From Piper betle (lineage: Eukaryota; Streptophyta; Magnoliopsida; Piperales; Piperaceae), in the NCBI GenBank assembly GCA_033002965.1, contig JAURVB010000674.1, positions 124,001-188,000 of the forward strand: a stretch of DNA of 64,000 bases, read 5' to 3'. The notes beneath the pieces were generated by a model. That model was not told where the DNA came from. It saw nothing but the letters and a program-made list of their open reading frames with translations, and searched no databases. The position numbers and the translations under genes were made by a program. The number at the start of each line of letters is the position of its first letter. The stretch's first letter is position 1. Of the stretch, positions 11,702 to 25,500 are shown piece by piece.

Positions 11702-14515
11702 ATGGCCGCACTGCCCGTGACTGCCCGATTCTTTACTCTTTCCCCTTACCCTCTTCGATTCCCCTTCCTCCCACCCTACGCCATTCCTTCCTCCTCCCTT
11801 CTTCACCACCGCTTCTATCCCTCCAAGCATAAAACCCCCACCAGCCTCCCCCTTCCTCTGTCCACCACCCTTCTCCGAGGTACCCTCTTGCATCCTGCTA
11901 TCACATCCTGTTGTTTTGCTCGATTTGTATTTGTATGCGTCGAAAAAAATGAAAAAAAAATCAAAAGTTTCATGATATCCCTTTCCTTCTAATATCATTC
12001 TATTAATTCTCCAGAGATGATTGTGATGATCAGCATACGCTTTTCTTTTCAACCTTTGCCTTTTTTAAATTTTTTTGTATGAAGTCTTGATATTCTCTTA
12101 GGTGATGGCTAGGTTGTTCGCTCGTAGAGAGTTCGGGATTAAGTCACTTATTTTGAGCTCACTGTTTGGAACTCTCATCTACTCCTTGTATGTTAACCAA
12201 TCTTTTTAACTCCGATTAATTTTACATGGCTTTGTGACGGAAATCCGCATCTTGTGTTGACTGTGCTTTGTTTTGCTTTGATTAAGCTATGAACTCAGGA
12301 GCTCATATAATAAACCATCTTTAACTGTTAATCATTATTCCGTATAGAGTTTAGTCGCATTACAATGATTATTTAGTTGGGATGGTTTTAGCGACAGTTA
12401 GCATAATTTTAGTATGGGTTTTTAGTTTACATCCTTAAAGCCTTCTAGTTTTCAATGCAATCTCAAGGATGTGTTTCTATTTATGTTGTCACTGTTATCA
12501 CTTTCTACCCTGTTTCCAGATATACGTTGACACAAATTATTATATCATCTTCCTTAAAAAATGATTTAACTTCAGTTCAGATTAAGCATTATAAAGGTTC
12601 ACCTAGTTTTATCACAATCCCTTTGTGTCGAGGTTGCAACTTGAGAAATTTATTTTGCGTGTATGATTCTGCCTTTGACAACCTTAACCTAGGATAGCGC
12701 GTAGATGTTATTCTGTCCTTACATGTTGTGGTGTACTTCATTAGTACTTGATATTGTAGTCTCTCTAATGAGTTTTACATTTCCCCGTATGAGATTTGAT
12801 CAGGTTGAAATTTATTGGCCAATCATCCACTCGGAGTGTCCATACTTTGTCAATGGAGGGAAATGCCAGTAGCACTGTAACAAGTATTGTTGTTTATGTT
12901 ACAGTTCCAAACAGGGAAGCAGGTCAATATGTATTTTTCTTCTGTTTTCCTATTTCCAAACTAGATATTTTGTAGCATCACAAGCTTGGAGTATTCAAGT
13001 GGTCAATTAGTGATTTTGGGTGAAAGAATGAGAGATGAAGTGAAGAAAGGAGGATGAGATGGGATGGAGAGGGAAGCAAATGAAAGAGAATGAGTTTTCA
13101 TGATACTCAATGTCCTGCCCATATTCTAACATTAGGGTTTACAATTCATAAATTAAAATAGGGTTATATAATAGAAAAATATCATAAATGGTTGAAGTAG
13201 CTCTAGCAGATGATTCTTTCCACAAAAATGACATTATCAGCAAACACTACCATGATGGTAAATTTAAGAGTGATTTTATCTTCTGTTTCCCCCTTTCATT
13301 CACTCTTATCATGGTCCTTTTTAATGATTAACATAACCTAGGTATTGTGTTATGTGTGATTGAGATGCTTCTTTTGATGCAGGAAAGAAGCTGGCCGAAG
13401 GCATCATAAAAGAAAAACTTGCTGCTTGCGTCAATCTTGTGCCAGGTTTGTTTTCCAAACTTGGTGTCCTGCACGTTTGAAGTTAGCCTTACGATGTCTG
13501 ATCAATGTAGCATCAAGAATGTTGGTTTCGGAACTAGCAACTTGTAAAATATGGGCTTTTCATCACAAAGGGCCCACATGCTAGACTTCTGATTATCACC
13601 TTTTGCAATGGCCAAACATGCACTACATCCCAGACGAAAAGAACGTGCCAGCAATTGATCATTGTATATTATATGGCAGTCGTTGTCCTCTTCTATTAGG
13701 TTCAGTGGCCTGTCTAGTTTTATTTTGTTAAGGATGCCAATACTTTCAACTTAACTTGGTACATAATCCTTCTTATAACATAATTGACATTATGCGCTGT
13801 CTTATCTTATCCTACTGCCCTCTGACTTTTAAAATAATAGTTCGCTATTTTTTCACGTATTTGTGAGCTCTTCCAATTTGACGGAAGTGAAAAGGTTCTT
13901 GTTTCGCATGGGAATTAATGAGAACTTTATGCCTCAAACCCGTTTGTTAATAACTCTCTTTCAAAGGCATTGCTGAGGACTGTAGTTTTTTGCAATTTCA
14001 GGGATAGAATCGATCTATGTTTGGGATGGGAAGGTATGTAAACTCTTTCGCTATGCAACAAGTGAATTGCTAAAATGATGGGTGCTATAATTATACTTGT
14101 TCCTGCATGGTTTTTCTTGAAGTAAAGAAAGGATAATCTACTTAATGTGTATTCCAGTTGAAGATTGTGATGCTGATGCTTGTGTCCTTTTGTTGTCACG
14201 ATGTTTCAGGTGCAGAATGACTCTGAGGAATTGCTCATTATAAAGACGAGGGAGTCTCTTTTGGAGGCCTTAACGGAGCATGTGAAAGCCAACCACGAAT
14301 ATGAGTGAGTTCTAAATCCAACACTTTGTTCAACACTAACGTTTTTTCCTACATCAAAACAGGGCAGCTACTAGCTAAATGTTATATGTGCATGGATAGA
14401 TGAATGATAGCTACTGAGTTCTATTTGTAGGGTTCCGGAGGTTATCTCCTTACCAATCACTGGAGGCAATCACAAATATTTGGAATGGATCAAAAGCAGC
14501 ACAAGGGACCCGTGA
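11702..14515 (+). CDS. CUTA: CutA family protein, chloroplast-type
   Basis: Seven exons: 11702-about 11926, 12102-12187, 12804-12922, 13383-13445, 14002-14033, 14210-14304 and 14431-14515 (about 234 residues). The N-terminus (MAALPVTARFFTLSPYPLRF) is Ser/Pro/Leu-rich, suiting a transit peptide, then a hydrophobic stretch (SLILSSLFGTLIYSL) found in plant CutA leaders. The mature domain is unmistakable: SIVVYVTVPNREAGKKLAEG, KEKLAACVNLVPG, IESIYVWDGKVQNDSEELLI, LTEHVKANHEYEVPEVISLP and NHKYLEWI. CutA folds as a ferredoxin-like trimer and binds copper in vitro through the conserved Cys of ACVN; its physiological role in plants is not settled. All introns after exon 1 are GT-AG and in phase. The exon 1 end is the least certain point: the first good donor (11880) leads to an immediate stop, while a donor at 11927 or 11933 keeps the frame. 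Confidence 0.92.
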
Positions 14516-14586
14516 ATTAATGGAAGCAGGTATAATTGGCCGTGTAAATTATTTGTGAAAAACAATGATTATAAGGGTCGTGTGAG

Positions 14587-14797
14587 TCTATGACATGGAT
14601 ATTGTAAACTTTTAGCCATCCTTTCCATGAGTATGCAGCTCTTGGAAAGTCACTTTTACCGAATTTGTTAGTTGATCTTGGTGGGAAAGTCTCTATGACA
14701 TGCATATTGCAAACTTTTAGCCATCCTTTCCATGAGTATGCAGCTCTTGGAAAGTCACTTTCACCGAATTTGTTAGTTGATCTTGGTGGGAAAGTCT
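14587..14797. repeat. Tandem duplication, two 105-bp units downstream of CutA
   Basis: The unit starting tctatgacatg at 14587 repeats from 14692 with only a few substitutions. It lies just after the CutA stop, so the first copy is probably 3'-UTR or immediate flank. The DNA to about 15.4 kb shows no supported gene. Confidence 0.92.
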
Positions 14798-15430
14798 AAA
14801 GTGGGGTTGGATCGATGATTTGACAAAGCCAAAAGTGGCAGAAAGAATACAAATAACTTGTGATATGTCTCTCTTATTGCCTGCTCTTTAAAGTCATATG
14901 GAAGCTATTATAGTAAAACTCAGGAACACTCGCCCCAATCAGAGTGGCCCTAATTGCTTACTGTTTTACTCTTTTGAAAGTCAACTCGATCTCATCATAA
15001 TCGCTTCTAAAACCCTGGTAGGCGTTGGATGTCCTTACTTATCAAACCGAAATGATCCATTCTCCTTTAAAAACAAGGTATTCCTGCTGTTGTTGAGAAG
15101 TCTTTGGTGCAATTTCGATAATGGCGAGCAAGTCGTCCTGTAGCTCTGCCTCTTGCGCCACTTTTGCAAGGTGCAATTAGCCATAGCGACCACCCATATT
15201 GCCTATATGCGTAGTTGAAGAAGGGAACTGATCGCTACTTGAGAATGGGTGTTGAGGGCATGTATCTTAAGTTAGGATCTATCCAACAGGTTGTCTTCCG
15301 TCTAAAACAATAAAACCAACCTCATTGTACAATCATAGGAAAATTTTAGGCAATTCATCTCTTATGTCTGCATGTCATTAGTTGCCCAGGTGCTCGTTAT
15401 TATTTTATTTGTGCAGTCAAAACAATTAGA

Positions 15431-15660
15431 ATAAATTTAACTTGTAAATGGACTTTTAGAAATTTCATTATGATACTGTTTTTTTATATAATTTAAAAAG
15501 TCAAAAAAATTAAAATAAACTAAACTTGTTAACCGATAAATTTATAAATAAATTTAAATTGTAAACGGACTTTTAGAAATTTCATTATAATAATGTTTTT
15601 TATATAATTTAAAAGTCAAAAAATTAAAATAAACTAAACTTGTTAACCAATAAAATGTGT
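15431..15660. repeat. Tandem duplication, two ~117-bp AT-rich units
   Basis: The unit ataaattta ... ggacttttagaaatttcatt ... ttgttaacc occurs at 15431 and again at 15548 with minor changes. Non-coding. Confidence 0.85.
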
Positions 15661-15759
15661 AAATATAAAAAGCTTGATAAATTTAAATATGTAAAGTATG
15701 TAAACAGTAAATAATTTTCTTGAAAATAATTATGCATTTCTGTAAAGAAACTTTCTACC

Positions 15760-15900
15760 CACTACCACCGTCCGATCCACCTCATCCAACGGTCAATACA
15801 TAACCTCTAAATACCATTACCAACCCCCAGCATCACTCCGTCACTCTCACGCGCTCTCCCCCATCCCCTCCAGGGTTTCTCCCTAGCGAGGTTCGATCTT
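15760..15900 (+). promoter_or_regulatory. Possible leader exon upstream of the F-box pseudogene
   Basis: A C/T-rich stretch (tcactctcacgcgctctccc ... ccctagcgag) is followed by a donor-like gag/gttcga near 15888. A long T-rich, intron-like region then runs to an acceptor-like tgacag at 17131. This looks like an untranslated first exon plus a ~1.2-kb intron. Inference from base composition and splice-like sites only. Confidence 0.3.
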
Positions 15901-17124
15901 TCTCCCTCGATTCTACCTTTTGGTTGTTGCAATCGAGTTATTAGTTTTCAATTTATAAACTTCTTGATTGTATTTTACTTTTGTTGTTTGTTGTGCTTGT
16001 GGATTCTTTTGAAGAGTTATTGTTGTGGAGTGAGCTAGATTGAAGATCGAGAGAATGTGCGTGATGGATAGGTTTAAGTATTCTGGATTATTGTTTTTTC
16101 ATGGGTTCTGATGCTGTTTTGAGGGTTTTTTTAGAGTATCATACTTGGTCTTGCTTTTTTGCGTAAGTTATTTGAAATTGGATTTTTTGGTGGGATTTGA
16201 ACTATCCACTCAAAGTAAAGTTTATTTGAAGTGCCGTTTTGTTAACTTCAAATATTATGCTTGAAATTTTAAGCTTGGATTTAGGGATTGCAAGTTGCTG
16301 TTTTTGAGTGGGTAGTGAGTGTTTCATATGTTGTTTTCAAATGTGGGTATTTTTATGAGTATTATACTTGGTTTTGGTTTTTTGAGATTGCCATATGGAG
16401 TTGGGTTGGATTTGAAATGTCCACTTAAAATAGGGTATACTTATAGATCATTTTCCTACTTCAGTTCTAGGTTTTGATGTGATTGTTTGATTGCATGTTC
16501 TCTTTGTTGTTTGTTGTTGTTTTTTTTTTTTGTTATAATATCGTAATGGATAGAGATTGTTTATGATGCTGTTTTCTGGGTATTTCGCATGTGTCATGCT
16601 TGATTTGGGTTTTTGAGTAGTTTGTTTTGTCTGAGAAGCATACTCGGGTTAGGATTTTTGTTAATAGCTGGTTATTTTGTGCATGGCGTAGGAACATGTG
16701 AGAAGTTTTTTTGGAATGTAGTTTGGCTGTCTCAAGGATTATTTGGTGGAAGTTGAATTGTCCACTTAAAACTAAACTTATACTGCACTTTTCAGCCTCA
16801 AATTTATGATGACTTTCACTCTGAGGGATAGGCCTCAAATAAAAAAATGTACCTCATATGCTGTGTCGTTGTCTCATATAAGTTGTGTGCAATTTGAATA
16901 AGACTGACAAAAATTTAGCAGTGGAGGAAAACAATCAAAGTGATATAGAAAATTCTTTTATATAGTTGGATTGTCGTTAAATGAAATTTTTTGAAGTTAT
17001 GCTTTATTTATGAACGAATTACTTCATGATTGTTTCAGTTGATTCCATCTATCAAAGATTGACATTATGTTGACCTTTTTTCACATCTATCTGCTAGTTT
17101 ATATAGTAACACAAATACTTGTCC

Positions 17125-18323
17125 ATGACAGCGAAGATACACAGTATTGAGGGCTTGGATTTGTTGCGACTCCCACCTCAAGATGTTGTTATCAACCACA
17201 TCCTCAATCGCTTGGATTTCAGCAGCCGGATTCGTGCTGCTGCTGTTTGCTGCTCCTGGAGAGACCTCTCCCTGGTGGCTCCTCCAACTGTCGGCTCCTG
17301 GAGAGATACTCCCTCCTCATCCTCTCCTCTCTCACCACCAAGCTCTGCTTCTGCCCCGCTATGGTCCGACATTGCTGTGGCTGCCGCTGCCCGTATTTGA
17401 CACTCATCACATCCTCTCATGAAGTGATGAAAGAGCCACAATGTTAAACAATCTACAATCCCTTTACATGAGACACTTTTCAACTCCCATGCATGGTTCT
17501 TGATCATGAGAAGGGATCGAGACATCCCTTGAATAGGATTGTTGGTGCCCAAGTCTCATCCAAGCCACCCAACTGTGTGGTTGAGCCGATTAAGTGCACC
17601 CAACTTTACATTTGCTGGCCTGGTGATCATGAGTGGGTGAAAGGGCCAATCACATGATCGTATGAATCTGATATGATATTCTACAGAGGTCAGCTCTATT
17701 GTATTGACAGAGAACGGATTATGGCCCATGACATTCCACATGCCTGACAAGATGATAACTTCTCTTCCATCCCTAGCTGTGATGTTTTAGTCTAATGATC
17801 AAAAGGATGTGCTGTGCATTGCCTGCAGAGAAGTGCGCCTGAGGATATATTATTTAGCGGAGTCTGCTTGGGAGCTTTAAGTAGCCGCACCGCACAATTG
17901 GAGGAGATTTCATGCCAACCATAAGGAGGACCATAAGATCGCATTCTCAGTGCACAGGGTGGATGAGGAGAAGGGACAGTTGGAGCGAGTATGTGAATTG
18001 GATGATAGGATGTTGTTCGTGGAAGAAGGTTGCTCGCAGTCATGGTCGAGGCCGGAGCAGACGTAGGATATTTTCAGCAAGAACTGCATCTATATTGTCA
18101 TTTTCGTATCAGGTAGTGATATTGCGGGGTCTCATGATCTTGGAAAGTTCCCAATCAGAGGGGATTTGGAGGCGAGTTTCTCAGTTTCACGAATATGGAT
18201 TTCACAATATGCCAGTTTGGGTTCTTCCAATTTATCCAAATTGAATCATCACGGTCTACCAGACATCATTTCAAAGAACCAGAAAATACATCACGCAAGT
18301 CCTCTTATTGCTTTATAGATCTT
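17125..18323 (+). pseudogene. F-box/DUF295 protein, decayed
   Basis: The start (MTAKIHSIEGLDLLRLPPQD) runs into an F-box: LPPQDVVINHILNRLDFSSR followed by IRAAAVCCSWRDLSL. The frame then hits a stop at about 17400. DUF295-like pieces continue in other frames. They include HEKGSRHPLNRIVGAQVSS and WPGDHEWVKGP (about 17505-17655), SDMIFYRGQLYCIDRERIMA (about 17666-17745), and KIAFSVHRVDEEKGQLERVC ... ELDDRMLFVEEG and FSKNCIYIVIF (about 17936-18110). The last blocks contain in-frame TAA and TAG codons. F-box/DUF295 proteins are SCF substrate receptors forming a large, rapidly decaying plant family. The combination of frameshifts and stops shows this copy cannot make the full protein. A short F-box-only peptide remains open. 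Confidence 0.8.
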
Positions 18324-18456
18324 AGTTTATATTTGTTTCTTCTTTTGCTCTTTGTATTCCATACCTTCTATCCATAAATCCTATATACTAACACTAAAGG
18401 AAGGTAGGGAGTTAGTTTTCACTGTGGTGGCTAATTCTGGTTCCTATTGATATTAA

Positions 18457-18914
18457 GGCTATGTTTGGTTAGCATGAAATTGAGGTATATAATATGTGAA
18501 TTTTAAATGTACGTCCTTACTAAAAGTAGTATATATGTCATATAAATCTAAGAAAAATTAATATGTATTTATTATATTTTGTAGTAGGATTAATTATGAT
18601 TATTATTAAGTAGGTTGTCCATGTGCTCTCCCTGTAAATATAAAACTTCCATCTTTTTTATTTTATTTATTGGCATAAGAAAAACGGAAAAAATTATTTG
18701 CTCATGGAAGTGTAAATGAATGACCTACTTAAAAATATTAATGATTATTTTATACTCATACTTAATGTAACTATGCTTAATTTAATTTCAAAATTATTTA
18801 ATTAATATTACTTTATGTATAAATATGTTAAATTAAATATATAATTTTAGTATGGTTGATGACTTTGAAATTTTTATGTCATTTAAACTACTTTCATGGT
18901 AATCAAACATACCC
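18457..18914. mobile_element. PIF/Harbinger (Tourist)-like MITE
   Basis: The element is 458 bp, starts GGCTATGTTTGGTTAGCATG and ends with the near-complement (CATGGTAATCAAACATACCC), about 20 of 23 terminal positions matching. It is flanked by TAA on both sides (18454-18456 and 18915-18917), the TWA-type target duplication of this superfamily. AT-rich interior without a transposase, so non-autonomous. Confidence 0.85.
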
Positions 18915-18918
18915 TAAA

Positions 18919-19160
18919 TGTAAAACTTAAGCATTAGGTTAGGGTTTTGCTTTCCTAGTTTGAGTCGGTCTTGAGTCGATTCAAACGAGCTTAAGCCAAA
19001 CTAGTTTTTAGACTAATAGTATGGGGCTCAGATGACCGTATAAGTATGTTATGGTGGCTTAGTATATATAAAATATGGATGATAAATTCAGTTAGGTTAT
19101 AGCAGAACACAAGTTATTGAGGTATATAGATGATTTTTTATAGGTTAGCTAGGGTTTTGG
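18919..19160 (-). mobile_element. Inverted 3'-end fragment of the TGTAACACC LTR family
   Basis: Positions about 18941-19060 are, by eye, about 75% identical to the reverse complement of 28685-28815, the 3' part of a plus-strand copy. The fragment begins TGTAAAACTT, matching the complement of the family's GGGTTTTACA end. With 28849-29156 it may be the other half of one minus-oriented copy. Confidence 0.6.
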
Positions 19161-21243
19161 CTTAGATATAACACCCCATTTTTCGGTACAAGGGCAGACT
19201 GAAGTGCAATGTTATAGTTTGAAAAACTATTCATTGGACTACTGTCATATAAACTTTACGGAAGCAGATTTCAATTCTCGAAGAGGCTTAAGATTGGCAA
19301 CCTTAGAGGGTTTTATCATATATGTCTCATGATTCATACTATTATAGAGAGGCTATTAAACTTAAGGATTTTAAGTGATCACCCCTAGCTACAACAGAGG
19401 CAGAACCTCCCATGCGACTATAAGTGGCGACTTTAAAAATACTTATGATCACTCTCAACTAAAGAAGAGGTACACCCCGGTTATAGTTTTGAGGTTGCAT
19501 GTTATGACATGAACATTTTTTTACTACTTAGTTCAAGTGATATATTACATTCCTTAATTTCTTACATGCAGATGAATGCAGATAATTTGAACAAGGGTTG
19601 TGGTTACCTTTCTACATACCCAACATGTGCAAGGAAATAAAATAATTAACCACAGCATCATCGGATGCCAAGGCATCAAACCCTAACACTCAGACTTCAC
19701 ATTGGTTTTCAAGCGGTGTGAACCGTATGTTTCTCCTACCCACATTTCTTTATCGCACACTCACACAGCTACACCAAATATGTTTCATGTGCCTGGTAAG
19801 CTCCTCATCGTGATCGTAGACTTTGAGGCTTATACCTTGTAGATGATAGTTAGAGTGTTCCAAAGTGTGTCTGCAACACAATAATAACGTAATGATATAT
19901 AAAACACACGTGCACAAAAACAATCAATTAGCTTATCCTGAATCATACAAGTTCATACAACTTTAGGGCTTATTCCCATAACATGCTACATCTTAATTTC
20001 ATATCAACTCAGTAATTAACAGAAATACAACACGAAATCCCCCGCCATGAGCATTTGATCCATCCATCTACGCTAATAAAAAAGACTAAACACCTATATA
20101 TATTAGAGAAAAATGTCAGCAATCAAAAAATTGATTATTGGTCCTATAGAGATTAGGAATATAGTATTACTGGCAAATGATAAAAACTTTCAAAATCATA
20201 CAGGGTGCTAAGCGAAGGCCAATATAGCCACAAAATATACCATAATTGCCTACAAAGTGGCATCTTCCATACATATAGATATTCATATAACGCTTACACC
20301 CTCACATCCTCTATATATCACCCATCACGGTACCTAGGTGGCTCGGAACTAATGTGCCACAATTTCTGAAAATGCGCTGCATTTGCAGTACCCTACATAC
20401 ATTATACAACTTAAAGGTAGAAGGGGGTACTAGTGCAATCTACATATCCTCATACCACTCACTCTCTTATTCGTGAAATCCGTAAAAATGTGTGTCCTTA
20501 CATAATAGGTTTAGAGAAGAGGCTTGTATCATATATTTTTGAAGCTTCAGTTTGAAAACCAACAAGGGAACTCATCATTGTAGTTTTATTAAATATGTGT
20601 AGAAAACACGACTAAATGGCTCGACATCGGAAGGATATGATAAAATGCCATCGATGTTGTCTTATGTCTAAAATACGATTAAACTCAACACACAGGGAAT
20701 CAAGCTTAGATCAAGTAAAGAGAGAGTCCTACCGACCAGACATGTGGTCCAAGCTCCAAGCGTGTCTGCACATCTACAGTGAGTTCGCACTCCAAAACCT
20801 CCATTAGAACCCACTATTAAGTAAAATGTTGACATCTCTATATCATGCATGTTCATGGTGTATGTTCACATCATTAGTACATCCTAATAAAATAGACTAC
20901 TAAATAAACCTAAAACTAAACATATAGCACACAAATCGAGACATCTTAAAAGAAATTACTAATAAATAAATAAATATGCTCATGAATAAATAGATAAATA
21001 ATAAAGACATGATGATAATAATAGTCTAATCATAAAATAATAATATAATTATACTATATGAATGTAGGGCTAAGCACGAGTAAATATCATATATATTTAT
21101 GTTAGTAAACATATAAATAAATAAATAATTAATTAATTAATAGCTAATACTCATTAATCATGAATAATAGTAATATCATAGTTATACAATATAAGAATAC
21201 ATAATTAAATACAAATAAATAATCACATATATGCGAACAAGCA

Positions 21244-21245
<2 letters not shown>

Positions 21246-21283
<38 letters not shown>

Positions 21284-21395
21284 CAATTTAGTAAACATAA
21301 ATATGACTAACATTAATAAATAAATATATCATTAATAATAATAAGTAATCATATAAACACACATTATAATCAGTAAATACACGAATAATAAGAAA

Positions 21396-21429
<34 letters not shown>
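21246..21429. repeat. Microsatellites: (TA)n(GA)n and (AAT)n
   Basis: A TA run passing into a GA run lies at about 21246-21283. An (AAT/TAA)n run lies at about 21398-21429. Both are in the AT-rich part of the host LTR copy. Confidence 0.9.
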
Positions 21430-22512
21430 GTAAAGAAGAGTAATTATAACATCCAAACATGCTAAATTATGTGAATATGTATCTAAACTAATATAGAGGT
21501 TCTCGAATTATCGAAAATAGTGAAGAAATGACGAAAATGGTTTGAAACTGAGCTGAACCGGACCGAACAGAGATGAACTAGACCTAGTTGGGCTGAGTTA
21601 GCATGGTCTGGGTTACTTGTAACACCCAGTTTCGGCTCACCAGTGAACCGACCCGGAAATGTCACCGGCGACCGAACTGTTCGCTAATCTACTGGGTTCG
21701 GTTAAGCCAACCCAAATTTGCCCTCGGCGTCTTAAGATGGAGATGCAAACATGAAAGGCATGAATGGGAACAATTGGGTTCTAACGGAGACCTACATGCA
21801 TGTGATGATATGCAAGTAAAACAAAACCATTAAACAAACAAGAATTTTAAATAAAAATTCATTAATATTTATGGGAAAACGGACAAAATCTCCCTTCAAA
21901 GTGCAATAGGGGCCAACCTGTCCACAACAAGGGTATATAAATATTTTATCAAAATACGATAAAACATAGCAATCTACTATGGCATTCAATCATTATCTCT
22001 TTCGTTTCATCTGAGCCGAGTCTGAACTCCAAGGCTCCCTACTCATTCACAATTATCCGCTCGTCTCATAAGAAGCAATTTATCAAGACAAAAATATTCT
22101 AATTATCATTTACACAGCATTAACACACCATCATTATACATTACACGCAGCAGGTACATGTGTGTGCGGTTCCATGCTGCTCCTCTGCAGTGCTAACATC
22201 TTTCATCCCTCACATTTCTCACCTACATATATATAGAAAAACCGTCAGTAACGAGTGTTACTGGTTAGTAACGAGTGTTACTGGCCCGGAAAATAACTAA
22301 TATCAATCTAACACAGGAGAGCAAACTCTCCTGTTGAATGAAAATCATATACTTCCTCAAGAACTCTCATCAGGGCGTATATGGGAGCCATAGCACTCGG
22401 GTCGATAGTGTCCCCCTTTATTTCTCATTCTCATACTTTGGTCATTTCTCTATCGCTTCTCGCATCAAATCTCATTCCTTTTTGCCCTCTACACCTTCCA
22501 TATTACTCTTGG

Positions 22513-25500
22513 TGTAACACCCCAAATCCGGTTCACACTCGTAAACCAAACCGGCATGTTACATGCCCCGGTTAGGTCGGCTAACCCGAACCTAACTCGT
22601 GTGGATCCAATCTCGGCGTCTTAAGATGAAGATCCAACTTGCTATATATATGTATGAATGCATAAAACCCTAACAGGATACTACATGGATAACATGCAAC
22701 CAATTCTCACACCAACACAATTACAATCAAAATTAGTAAAAATTCTAAAACAAAAGGGACAGAATTTCCCTTAAAAATGCAATTAGGGGCCACCCTGTCA
22801 AAATCATATATTCAAACATATATATGCATAGCAACAATAGCAGTCACACAGACTTCTAATCTACTATATTCATCATTCTCTGAACTTAAAAATTAGTAAA
22901 AATTCTAAAACAAAAGGGACAGAATTTCCCCTAAAAATGCAATTAGGGGCCACCCTGTCAAAATCATATATTCAAACATATATATGCATAGCAACAATAG
23001 CAGTCACACAGACTTCTAATCTACTATATTCATCATTCTCTGAACTTTGGGTCCTAACCCATCACACTTTTGTTGCGCTACTATGATCATTTTATTTCAT
23101 GCCATTGTCATGCCTCAAATATTTAATCATAGCATGTTTATAAAATAACATCATAAACAAAACATTAAACATTCAATCACCCAATGTGTGTGTGCAGAAG
23201 ACCTTATTGCTCCTCCGTCCTGGCTGGCACATCCATCTCATGCTTATCACCTACATATATATAGGAAAAACGTCAGTAACAAGCGTTATTGGTCCGAAAA
23301 GAAAATAACTATAACAAACTGGCTATGAGAGCAAACTCTCATATGAAAGAAAATAACATATACTCCACGTGAACACTCTGAAGGGCACTACTGAGGAGCC
23401 ACTGGGCTGCAGACCCGGTAGCATCCCGAACTTACTAATTTGCTGCTAGTATTGTGCCGCTCTCGGCACTTCTTTTTCAATACTTCTCGTGAAACTTTAT
23501 CCTAAGCCCTCTCCTTACCTCCATATTTCTCCTGGCCTTGAGCACGAAGGCCGAGTACTCTCAGGCAATCGCCTTTAGCACCCTTTGAACCACAAGTCCG
23601 GACATGCGCTGTACTAAACAGTACCCGTAAACCTCCACGTTCTCCGGGTGTGAGGAACTCAAACGCGGAGTTGTCAGGATCCCTCAGGAATGGAACAATC
23701 CGCTGGCACTAATCCAGAGCCCACTTTGACTGTCACGGCATCCTCTGCATGGTACGTGCAGTCGATTTCTCCATCTCTCGTCTCACAGAAACGCGAAAAC
23801 TATATATATATATATATATAGGCTTGGGTAGGGAGTTATATAATAGGCCCGAAGGCAACTTTTGGTGGATCTTGTTTTCGAAATCAACCTCGAGGGATCT
23901 CATCCTCGAGGGGTTATTAATATGGAAAATGTTCGGTTAAATGGCCCAAGTTAAGTGGGATCCGATAAAACGCCACTTAACCCGTCCTGCAGACAATAAA
24001 TCAAACATACAATAGAAAAGATCATAAAAATCAGAGAGAAGTCCTAACGGACCTGGTAGAAGCTCCAAGCGTGTCATCGCGCCTAGGCGGCGAGCTCCTA
24101 CTCCGTAACTACACATCAAAACTAAATACTAACGCCCGCTAACTAAATGATGAATCACACACAATGACCGTCAATCAACGATCAAATAATCATAAATATG
24201 AAAATAATTCTAAATAATATTATTCATACCAATTTTACTGTATTTTTCCTAAGTTACATCGTACCCGATTAACATGCTCAAATTTACTTATCTCACTAGA
24301 TTACTTATCCTCCATGCACTATCAATCACATCATGTAACTTCATTCATAGTCTAACATTCATCATGATAACTACTCAATTCTAACATGTTATACTAACAA
24401 TCATCATCAATTTTAAATAACTCAATCGGAGGTAATTATACCTCATGTAGTCGGCAATCAGCGACGCCTAGGGTTCCGTCGCGTGCCTCGGAGCTCAATT
24501 CGGCACTCATCGGCATCCGAAGCTTTAACGGGCTCGACTAGGTGAGCCTGCGGAAGATCCGATGAATTCCGGAGAATTCCAAAAATTCCAGTTTTTCGAC
24601 GATTTTCGGCAGTTTTCTGGTAGCTTCCGTCGGTTTTCCGGCGACAGTCGTCGGCAGCGTCTACTAGCCGGAAAGTGGTTGTGTTGGGTACCCTTGGAAC
24701 CGGCTCGGAGAGCCCGACTCATCTACAAGGTCGACATGGCCAACGAAGGTGGCGGCTCGCCGGAAAAAGGCTAAGATGGTGCAGCGGCGATGGGTCGCTA
24801 GATCCGGCCGGCCAGGCCGGCGATTGCCTCCGCTCTGGTCGGGAAAGGCAGGCTGAGGGGTCGAGGGTGCCGAGGCGACTGCTGGATCACGGCGGCGACG
24901 GTACCCGGCGGCGCGATTGGCGACGGAAGCGCGACGTAAGGGGCGGCTTCCTCGCGTCGCGGTGACTAGCTCGTGGTCGGGCCTGGTCGGGGCGGCAGGG
25001 TGACGCCGTGGCCGGGCTGGGCGGCGTCGATCGGTGGCCAGGCGGCGTCGGCGGTAGCGGCGGTGGCGCGTGAACAGGGGCAGCGCGGCGGTTAGGGTTT
25101 GGGCGTGGGGCAGAAAAGGTCGGGGTGAAAACTTAGTTGGGTGGCAAACTCGTAAATAATACTTGACTCGTCTCCGGCTCGTGTCAAGTATCATAACTAA
25201 CTCGAAGTAAATCCTAAAAAATCCATAAAAATTGGGAAAAATCTCATAAAATCAAACAAACACTAAAACATCATAATGATATGCTCTAAGACTATCAACC
25301 CACCCAAACTGCCCGTAATGCTTCCTAACGTGATAAACGACCTAACATTAATTCTGCGATCCACTATATATATAATAATAATAATAAAAATAAACTGCAT
25401 GCCTTCATATACTCTGATAACTCATTCTTTTCTGTTGTGTTCATGACGTCATCATCGTATACTTGGGCACGCATGACCCTCATAGCTCATACACGTGACT

